Of a stretch of 64,000 bases of DNA, positions 56,806 to 64,000 are shown one piece after another. The stretch's first letter is position 1; each line of letters starts with the position of its first letter. This DNA is from Lotus japonicus. Taxonomy: Eukaryota; Streptophyta; Magnoliopsida; Fabales; Fabaceae. The translations under genes were made by a program, and so were the position numbers. The notes beneath the pieces are model-generated. The model ran no database searches. It saw nothing but the letters and a program-made list of their open reading frames with translations, and had not been told where the DNA came from. The stretch spans positions 36,853,176-36,917,175 of the forward strand of contig NC_080046.1 of assembly GCF_012489685.1 (NCBI RefSeq), in the 5' to 3' direction.

Positions 56806-57028
56806 GATGAGGGCTTGGGTTAAGAAGGATTAAAAAGATAAAAGAGAGAACAAAGAAAATGGAGGTTTGGTGACGGTTTGAAAACACGATAGATGTGTGA
56901 AGTGATGGAAACGTGTGTGAGAACGTGGATAGATAGTGAATTTTGAAATTAACCGGTGAGTGGTTGAGAATACGAAAGAGAAAGTGAAAATTAACGGTTA
57001 AAATTAATGTGATTAAATATGTAATAAG
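56806..57028 (-). other. Spacer upstream of the envelope-like ORF, Copia-2
   Basis: A/G-rich leader-like sequence without frame; interrupted by the Mutator-like element that follows. Confidence 0.6.
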
Positions 57029-57604
57029 TACTATTAAGGCTTAATTGCAACTTTTGTCCCTGACGTTTACCAATTCCACGATTTTAGTCCCCCACCTAAT
57101 TTAATTACACGGATGGTCCCTGACTTTGCTGGTTGTCTGCAACGTTGGTTCTGCCGTTTATTTGTTAACGGAGGAGGCTTAAGTGGATGTCCAATTGGAG
57201 AGAGAAAGAAGGACTGGAGAGAGAGGGAAGCATGTGAGTTGCACGTGAGACCTGCAACGGTCATCTTCTACCCTATTCCTCCTTAAAAAAACATAGCATC
57301 GTGAGGAAGATATTTCGAAGCTTGAGATTGAGCGAAAAGGGAAGAGATAAAGAACGAACGAGTCCCTGGAGGCGAGGAAGAAGGTTGAATCAATTGCTGC
57401 TCTCTTTCTCTCTCCTATTCGACTTCCACATCAGTCAAGTGACCATCCATGTAAACCTCCTCCATTAACAAATAAACGGTAGGACCAACGTTGCAGACGG
57501 CCAGCAAAGTCAGGGACCATCCGTGTAATTAAATTAGGTGGGGGACTAAAATTGTGGAATTGGTAAACGTCAGGGATCAAAGTTGTAATTAAGCCTACTA
57601 TTAA
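57029..57604. mobile_element. Non-autonomous Mutator-like element with 9-bp TSD
   Basis: Element 57038-57595 (558 bp), flanked by perfect 9-bp duplications TACTATTAA (57029-57037 and 57596-57604). Terminal inverted repeats of about 150 bp start GGCTTAATTGCAAC on the left and GGCTTAATTACAAC on the right (reverse complement), over 90% alike. The interior of about 250 bp is purine-rich and has no transposase. Long inverted repeats with 9-bp duplication define Mutator-like elements. Confidence 0.92.
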
Positions 57605-57809
57605 TAAGTGGTGGAGAATCAAGTAGATATGCATCATTACAACTGAAATTTCCTATAGGCACAAGAAACAAGATATCAGAGTAAATCTGACACGTGTTTG
57701 ATGACTTATCATAGAAGTAATACCAATGGGTACTAGCCTATGATTAAGTAACCTTCTGAACTAGACAACTTCTGATAGAGAAGCATCATAGTCAGAGGTT
57801 CTGGTCCAT
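57605..57809 (-). other. Copia-2 spacer downstream of pol
   Basis: Similar to 480-660 of Copia-1 in places (ACACGTGTTTGATG, TCAGAGGTTCTG). No frame. Confidence 0.55.
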
Positions 57810-57968
57810 CTTCATATAAGACAAACGTCCATATTCAGATTTTTCAGAATAAATTTAAATCTATCCTCTGCTAAGGGCTTTGTGAATATATCTGCCCATT
57901 GATGGTCAGTATCCATAAACTTCAGAAGAAGTACGCCCTTCTGAACATAATCTCTAATAAAGTGATAT
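57810..57968 (-). pseudogene. RNase H end of Copia-2 pol
   Basis: Aligns to 670-825 of Copia-1 (ADIFTKPL region, CTAAGGGCTTTGTGAATATATC on the plus strand). Cut at about 57968, where LINE sequence begins. Confidence 0.8.
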
Positions 57969-58990
57969 TAGAGAACATTCCTCTCATGTGGAAAAGAAAC
58001 GAGACAAAACAGTCTACTCCTTCGCTAAGCTATTTTGGTGTTTAAAGCAACTCATGAACGATCCTCATTAAAACCTTCCTAGGAAAAACCCAGTGGGAAA
58101 AACCCTAGGGGAGGAAAAAGAGTACTCAAACATGAGCCGACACCAAAAAGATATCTAAGCAGCTCAATAATCTTCCCACTATCATACATTGATCACGTGC
58201 AACAACAAAAGAACTAAAGCTTCTAATTGCCAACTCCTACAACTGTGAAATACAAAGACAGCGCCTAGTAGAGTATATATTCCAAATCTGATTTTATCAA
58301 CCAGTAACATGGCCTTCAAAGATGAGTATTGCAGCTCCCTTCTTGTAGCGCGGGTTCCTTCAACATCTTCAGACCTGCAAAAATGGTTAAACACCAATAA
58401 CACTGTCAAAATAGTACAAGGGCCTCGGGTTATTTGATCCACGCTTGGCAAGAGCGTCCGCCTCTGAATTAGCTTAACGAAAAATATGCCTTATCTCCAA
58501 GCAATTAACTAGAGGAATAAGGATATCAATCTGATTTAGGATTCCTCTCAGTTTCCAGGGCCTATTTCTTCTGCAATTCACCCATCCTACTGCTAAGGAT
58601 GAGTCACTTTCAATGATGATGTTGTGAATGAGATGTTGTTGACAAAGAGACAAAGCCTCATGAATTGCTACAACTTCAGCTTCGAAAGCAAATCCATGTC
58701 CTATATTATTTTAGAAGAATCCCTTGATCTCATTCCTCGCATTTCTCAGTATCCCTCCAATGCCTCGTGTTCCTGGGTTTCCTTTTGCTGCCCTGTCAAC
58801 ATTAACCTTCATAGTTCCATCAGCAGGAAGAGACCAAGACGCATTTCTCATCTTCTTTTTCCGTGGTTGTAATCTGATGTGTGTGAAGTCTCTAGCAAAA
58901 TGCTCCAGACAATATAAATTTCTCTTATTTAGTGCTTTGATCCACCATCCAATTCTTAGTAAATGCATCTCCCAGAGATATTATCAAGAT
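57969..58990 (-). pseudogene. LINE 3' fragment with RNase H domain
   Basis: On the minus strand: WSLPADGTMKVNVDRAAKGN followed by GTRGIGGILRNA, then after a stop AEVVAIHEALSLC, IIIESDSSLAVGW and finally ANSEADALAKRG, the usual order of a plant LINE RNase H domain. The first catalytic Asp segment reads NVDRAA where NVDGA is usual. Two stops at least (after IKGFF and before ANSEAD). Copia pol on the two sides is not contiguous: about 970 bases of pol are missing, so this replaced sequence rather than simply inserting. Confidence 0.78.
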
Positions 58991-60095
58991 TGGGATTCTG
59001 AGCATCTACAAACCCAGGGGGTTGATGAACATACACTTCTTCAGAAATATAACTGTTGAGGAATGCACTCTTGACATCCATTTGATGAAGAATAATGTTG
59101 TGATTCATAGAGAATGAAATCAGCAATCTTATAGCTTCTAACCTTGCTACTGGAGCAAAGGTTTCAGTGTAGTCAATGCCTTCTTGTTGACTATAGCCTT
59201 GTGAAGCAAGCCTGGCTTTGTTTCTGACTACTTCTCCCTTCTCGTTGAGTTTGTTTCTGAAAACTCACTTGGTTCCAATGATGTGTGTGTCCTTTGGTGA
59301 CTTGACAAGATTCCAAACATCATTCTTGGTGAATTGATTCAGTTCTTCTTTCATAGCCAGAACCCAACCTTCATCTTGAAGAGCTTGATCAATTGATGTT
59401 GGCTCAATCAAAGAGACTAAGCCCTTTAAACTTAAGAGAGACTCTTCAGAGGGCTTGAAAGCGGATCTGGTTCTGACTGGTTCATCTTTATCCCCCATAA
59501 TCAATTCTTCAGGATGAGAAGCTATTACTCTGCTCTTCTTCTCACGTGAAGGTTCAGAAGTTGTGGCAGCTTCTTCTGATGCATTTACTTCTGAATTTGT
59601 ATCCTCTGAATCTTTGTCTTCTTCTGAAATGGTTATGCTCATATCTGCAAACTTTTCAGCTAGCTTTGACTTGTCAGAGTCAAGCTTATCATCAAATCTA
59701 ACATGTATAGATTCTTCAATAGTTTTAGATTCAATGTTGTAAACTCTAAAACCTTTAGAACGTTCAGAGTATCCTAGCAAATAACATTTCACTGACTTGG
59801 AATCAAACTTATGCAATCTATCTTTAGTATTTAACATATAGCACACACAACCGAAAGGATGAAATTAGGAAATGTTGGGCTTTATATTCTTCCACAATTC
59901 ATAAGGAGTCTTATTCAGAATTGGTCTTATGGAGATCCTGTTCTGAATGTAACACGTAGTGTTTACTGCCTCGGCCCAGAAGTGCTTTGCCATATTGGTT
60001 TCTTGCATCATGGTTCTTGCCATCTCTTGGAGAGTTATGTTCTTTCTTTCTACATCACCATTCTGCTGAGGAGTTCAGGGACAAGAGAAATCATG
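58991..60095 (-). pseudogene. Integrase end to RT start of Copia-2 pol
   Basis: Aligns to about 1798-2885 of Copia-1. The open piece 59265-59846 shows [53 protein letters not shown] and HIIGTK; the next codon is a stop where Copia-1 has Trp. Upstream (59850-60095) is the integrase C-terminal side, out of frame. It ends abruptly at 60095 within the integrase core region. Confidence 0.85.
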
Positions 60096-60548
60096 TGATA
60101 TCCTAATGACCCTATGTTAGTAGTGGTTTTAGGGTCATTTCTTTGAGTGTTTTGAGTCTTTTTCTTTGTCTCATGTAGTGTTTCATGCATTCTCATGCAT
60201 TTTTGTGTTTATTTGAGTTTGAGTTAAGTTTTGGTAATTTTATGGTTTTATGAGGGTTGTTTTTGCATTTTTATAGAGTTTAGGACTTGCATGAGTTTTG
60301 CCATGATTTTGTGAGGACTAAGGTGGTTAAAAGCCCTTTGAATTTCTTGATTTTACACCTTGTCTTGGTCCTTTAGTGCTGCAGCAGGTAACTTATGGAA
60401 AAGGAAGGCCAAGATGCAAAGGAATTGAAGAAAGCATTCAAAGGGGGGTTACAAAAAGCTGAAAAGCCACCAAGAGCGTGCAGTTGGCACTCCAGCGCCC
60501 TCACCTGGCGCTCCAGCGCCAGCACTCCAGAAGCTGGAGCCTTGCATC
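60096..60548 (+). repeat. Unclassified LTR-like fragment
   Basis: Begins TGATATCCTAATGACCC exactly where Copia-2 breaks off, is T/G-rich, and ends in a GC-rich segment with palindrome TGGCGCT/AGCGCCA (60506-60521) and repeated CTCCAG. Resembles the start of a plant gypsy LTR but no partner is in the window. Interrupted by Tek-G at 60549. Confidence 0.45.
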
Positions 60549-61265
60549 TGTAAGGCCCAAGTTTTTCAGTTTATACCAAGTGAATAAATTCTTATTCACC
60601 AGTAGGTTTGATGCATGGCGAAGGGAAACCTGAACAAGAGTTTAGTAAATGAAATAAATGTATGAAGGAGAAAGTTCAGGAAAAGTCTAAGGATTGTATC
60701 GAAGTCGATTTAAGTTATAGCACGATCGTTATACGCTTAAACCTAGGTCAGAAACCCTAGTATATAGCTGATTTTCACTTTTAGGCACGACGGAAGTTAA
60801 TTCCAAAAATCTTCAGAGAAATGTTAGAACTTCTCTTTTTCCATATATCACAATCGTTTCGAGGCGAAACTCTAGGATCTACGAACGTCCGATTCCAATC
60901 ATCGGAAGTTTGCCGAAACCGAATCCCTGGTATTTCAAAACCCTAGAATTTCTCGACAATGAAGACTTTATCTATTCAGAGCTTCAAATGGATATTCTAC
61001 ACGCGTACACCCATTTCTCTTGATGATTTCAATCTTTCTTCAGAAGGAAGTTTTCCATTCCGACATTCGATGCAAAAAGCAACTTATCGGGTAAAATAGT
61101 TTTACACCGACTTTGCACCGACTTTGCATTAGTTGCCAAAAATACAAGGAGACATCTTCTTAGCTTAGGAATTCCTTTGCCAAAACCTATCTTAGAATTC
61201 ATGGAGAATGATGCCGGAAAAATCAGATTCGCGAAACTTTCATTTTCCCGCGAATTACCATTTTC

Positions 61266-61416
61266 TATATATAGCAAGCAAGTGAGAAGAAATCACAAAA
61301 CTCCACCATTTCTTCCCAAGGAGGCCGCGAGTTTGCATAGGAGAGGAGGAGGAGAGATTTTCTTCATTTCTTGCTTGATCGTTGATTAATCAGTTGCTGC
61401 TTCAAGGTTTCGAGGT
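61266..61416 (+). promoter_or_regulatory. TATA box, ATG-free leader and donor-like site of Tek-G
   Basis: TATATATA at 61266-61273 (context TTCTATATATAGC). The next 140 bases contain no ATG and end TTTCGAG, followed by GTATAGTC near 61415. Same order as Tek-B and Tek-D. Confidence 0.65.
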
Positions 61417-62087
61417 ATAGTCGCTAATCCTTACCTCTGATCGCTTTTTCCATAGCTTTTCTGTAGAGTTTTCTGAGTGGATAGTTTATGGGTTTTTGCA
61501 AAACTATCCTGAATCTTTCATTTCTGATTCTAAACCTCTTCTATATGTGCCCAAGATCACTTCTGCCGGATTAGATTTTCCGTTATGTCGCCGGAATTCC
61601 GCCGGAATCGATTTTAGCCTAAAATACCCATTTTGGAGTTTTTGGAGTAAAGCTTCAACCTTTAGGCTGAAAACTATCGCCTTAGCTTAGTGCTAGTAGG
61701 ATTAGTTGTCATAAACGTCGTTGGTGACGTCCCTGCAAAATTTTATTTTTGGGATTTCAGTTTTGAAAATCCTAAGTTAAAAATCATGACCAAAATACCC
61801 CTGCGACAGTTTTCGATCCGATAATTTTTCCGAGTTCAGAATACCCTTAGTTACGGCTTATGAAAGCATAGGAACCAAGTTTGATCGAAGAAAAATCGAG
61901 CCCCATAATTAGCCAAAGTGGCCGAGCCCTATTAAGGGGGAGGAAGAAATTTCCTTTTTCCGAAAACTTGTCTTTCGCGCTAGATTATCGTACCTTAGAG
62001 TATAGATTACTTCGAGTAACCTTAGTAAGTATCGATAGCTTAGTTTCCGATAGATTCTGATAGTATTTCTGTGATTTTGTTTTAAAG

Positions 62088-62165
62088 GAACTTTTGAGGA
62101 ATTTCCTGAGGAACAACACTTTGAGTGCGAGGAAGCACTAGTTGATTATTCTGGAGAACCTACAG
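62088..62165 (+). other. 78-nt exon-like block, Tek-G LTR
   Basis: Preceded by GTGATTTTGTTTTAAAG, a good T-rich acceptor, and followed by GTGAGGG. Exactly 78 nt, open in the shared frame (TFEEFPEEQHFECEE...YSGEPT), no ATG. Confidence 0.7.
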
Positions 62166-62794
62166 GTGAGGGCTTCTCACTGAATCTCTAGTTAATGCTT
62201 AGGGTCGATATTTCGACATTGTTTACTGTTTATGCACTGAGATTGTGTGTGATTGAAAATGTTTTCTGAGGCTTCGGCTGACAATGTAGATGATTCATCT
62301 ACTGAATGTTTTTGAAGATTGACTTACATGCTATGTGCTATGTGGGTAATCTAGGATGTGTGGTGCATGCTTTATATGCTAAGTGCTAAGTGTTAATGTT
62401 GAGATTTCTTGATATATGACATGTTGTTGATTGTGATGATTTAAATATGCTTTACACTGGAAATCTGAGATTCTGAACGGTGAGAATAGCGGGCAGGTCA
62501 TGCCGATTTTATTTTGAGAGTTTTGAGAAAGTTTGATAGGACGAACGAGGTTCGGGCCTTGTATAGGGTTTATGGATCGAGACATTCTCTGGAGTCATTT
62601 GGGGATTCGAAGATCCCGAGAACTTATAGGAATTGCGATAAGACTAAAAAGGATATTATTTTGAAAAGAAAATTCATAAGACATTAAACAACCTCTAAAT
62701 CTTTAAGTAAGGGTAATAATCTCGAAAGGAGGCTTTGGATGAAAATCATAGTTTTGGAAAACGAGAAGTGTCGTCAGATCCAAGTGTTGAGTAT

Positions 62795-62960
62795 GTCGTT
62801 GTTGTGCTGTTGGAGCAGCGTTTGATGTCGGGCTGTTGGAGCAGCGTTTGTTGTTGTGCTGTGGGAGCAGCTATGTTGTTGGGCTATCCTGGGGATAAGT
62901 CCGGGGAATTGATAGTTCCCGAGTATTTGATACTCTTGTGCTGTTGGAGCAGCTATGTGT
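62795..62960 (+). repeat. Degenerate repeats GCTGTTGGAGCAGC in Tek-G LTR
   Basis: GCTGTTGGAGCAG or a close variant occurs four times (about 62800, 62837, 62858 and 62940), some followed by GTTTG or TATGT. Counterpart of the CAGTTGCTCCAACAGC stretch in Tek-B. Confidence 0.7.
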
Positions 62961-62974
62961 TGTTATGAAGTGCC

Positions 62975-63260
62975 AAGCAGAGTACTTCGGTATAGCAGGA
63001 AGTAACGATCAGCCATGCAGAGTTGGATCGGTCCTGACTATACCTGGCACAACAGGAGGTAACGATCATCCATGTAGAGTTGTATCGTGCCTGTTGATGT
63101 TCGGCATAGCAAGCAGAAATGGTCAGACCATGTAGAGTTTGTACCGTCTTGACTATAGCCAAAGGTGATAAGTGACGCCCGAGCAGAAATGGTTAAACAC
63201 GAGGCTAGTGTTACGACCGTCTCGAGGTGCCCAGCCTATAAGTGGCAATACCTTTGGTTT
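62975..63260 (+). repeat. Series of long imperfect hairpins in Tek-G LTR
   Basis: Three successive units pair with themselves around a common loop CCATGYAGAGTTK: GGTATAG...CTATACC with CGATC/GATCG inside (62989-63045), CAACAGG/CCTGTTG with ACGAT/ATCGT (63050-63094), and CAAG/CTTG with GGTC/GACC (63107-63155). A larger pair, GCCAAAGGT and ACCTTTGGT, encloses the next segment (63158-63257). Confidence 0.7.
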
Positions 63261-63261
63261 G

Positions 63262-63428
63262 TCCCGTCGCCAAGCAGAGTGACGTTGTGGTTTTGTCCCG
63301 TCGCCAAGCAGAGTGACGTTGTGGTTTTGTTCCGTCGCCAAGCAGAGTGACGTTGTGGTTTTGTTCCGTCGCCAAGCAGAGTGACGTTGTCGGTTTGTTC
63401 CGTCGCCAAGCAGAGTGACGTTATTCGG
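63262..63428 (+). repeat. 34-bp tandem repeat, five units
   Basis: Unit contains CCGTCGCCAAGCAGAGTGAC followed by GTTGTGGTTTTGT, with period 34 (GTCGCC at 63266, 63300, 63334, 63368 and 63402). Last unit diverges. CGTC/GACG arms in each unit can pair. Confidence 0.92.
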
Positions 63429-63675
63429 GTTTTATGCTGATCTGACTACATGATGAGTGTGTTTGATACTTGTAGTTCTACTTGATGCATGTTAACTGTG
63501 ATTTACAGTCGTTATATTCTTTGTGGAAGTATGCAACCCTAGGATGTTATCCCTAGTTATAAGCCTAAGTGGCTATTATCTCATTTATATTTATTGGTGC
63601 TATTATTTACATAATTCTTTGGAGTTGACCCTCGCGTCTTCTGTGTGTGCTTTGGCGAACAAACGCCCTTTGTCA

Positions 63676-63837
63676 GATGTCTTTGGCGGGCTGATCCATG
63701 ATGGTTCATCCTTCGGGAGGAACTAGGGTTGAGATGCAGAAACTGGAGCGTATCGCGGTAGTGAGAGGAGGACGGATGGTGTACTTAGACTAGGTCGTTC
63801 TGAATTCAGATTTGGGCGACGACCACGCTAGCATGTA
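63676..63837 (+). pseudogene. Mini LTR ORF of Tek-G, two stops
   Basis: ATG at 63676 after CAG. Same 53-codon short form as Tek-B: MSLAG, a TGA where Tek-B has Trp, then MVHPSGGTRVEM, GGRMVYLD, a TAG, and VVLNSDLGDDHAS. Length is unchanged, so only substitutions have hit it. Confidence 0.62.
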
Positions 63838-64000
63838 GGTCTTAGTGCTGGTGTGAGCTCCTCGAGATGGGATTAGTGTAGGAGTAGAGTCTTAGCTCTG
63901 AACATCATTTGTTTCTTTTGGGACAGGGTAGTTTCCCACCTATAGCTTTCGTGTGGTTCTTTACGAGAATCACAGAGAGTTGGTTGGACTTAGGAGGTCT

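Larger units (their letters stand above)
52885..60095 (-). mobile_element. Copia-2: decayed SIRE/Maximus-type Copia element
   Basis: Minus-strand remnants in order from right: integrase end and RT (58991-60095), LINE fragment, RNase H end (57810-57968), spacer with a Mutator-like insertion, envelope-like ORF (53932-56805), and 3' region with an antisense gene-like unit. The gag, protease and most of integrase are gone at 60095. The left border toward Tek-F (52885-53040) is unclear and no LTR is recognised. Confidence 0.82.
60549..64000 (+). repeat. Tek-G: plus-strand Tekay-type LTR, incomplete at window edge
   Basis: Starts TGTAAGGCCCAAG at 60549 with possible target copy GCATC before it. 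Follows the Tek-B LTR closely and shows the whole layout: TATA box, leader, donor-like site, 78-nt block, repeat segment, mini LTR ORF. The end of the LTR and any interior lie beyond base 64000. Confidence 0.88.

Noticed and set aside
63262..63428. CRISPR-like regular repeat
   Set aside because: Period of 34 with no unique spacers, in a plant LTR: a plain tandem repeat.
1..64000. A host gene within the window
   Set aside because: Every long ORF and every long non-coding stretch could be assigned to a mobile element or its remnant; the only candidates for non-retroelement origin are the LTR ORF and the antisense ORF, both inside elements.

Overview
The window is a repeat-only stretch of a plant nuclear genome. 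Intron-free retroelement pol genes of plant Ty1/copia and Ty3/gypsy lineages, plant tRNA primer sites (initiator-Met and Asp) and a Mutator-like element with a 9-bp target duplication all point to a flowering plant. The Copia elements with an envelope-like third ORF resemble SIRE/Maximus elements, so a legume is likely, but the sequence does not settle the species. I found no host gene, tRNA, rRNA or CRISPR array. One run of exactly 100 N (10253-10352) marks a draft scaffold gap.

Layout, with names used only here. 1-6858: Copia-1 (minus strand; its 3' part lies beyond the left edge). 6875-18301: Tek-A, a Tekay/Del-type Ty3 element with LTRs of about 3.6 kb and a scrambled, RT-dead interior; its left LTR contains the gap. 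18302-49824: Tek-B, a Tekay-type element with decayed gag-pol. Its gag is interrupted by Ath-C (24574-45913, Athila-type, TSD CTCAG), whose reverse transcriptase is interrupted by Tek-D (29828-41278, TSD ATGAT). Tek-B itself sits inside the LTR of a plus-strand relative, Tek-F (49825-52884). 52885-60095: Copia-2, a decayed SIRE-like element that carries an antisense gene-like unit, a Mutator-like insertion (57038-57595) and a LINE RNase H fragment. 60096-60548: an unclassified LTR-like piece. 60549-64000: Tek-G, a plus-strand Tekay-type LTR that runs off the right edge.

The nest F > B > C > D is supported by the junctions, by two perfect TSDs and by LTR divergence falling inward (about 1.2% in B, 0.7% in C, none seen in D).

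The strongest candidate for something undescribed is the organisation of the very long Tekay-type LTRs. Each is laid out like a gene: a TATA box and an ATG-free leader ending at a splice-donor-like site, an exon-like block of exactly 78 nt with AG/GT borders in all eight copies, a fast-changing segment of hairpins and tandem repeats, and then an ORF starting MSMADW or similar. The ORF is fullest in Tek-F (159 aa). Comparing Tek-F with Tek-A shows more synonymous than amino-acid-changing codons and no indels over about 70 codons, which indicates past purifying selection. Some copies have shortened this ORF by different deletions. The youngest insertion, Tek-D, has a Gag without capsid core but with four zinc knuckles, no RT, and a cytosine-poor interior. 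It was therefore probably mobilised in trans, and it shares a conserved leader with paired hairpins with its relatives.
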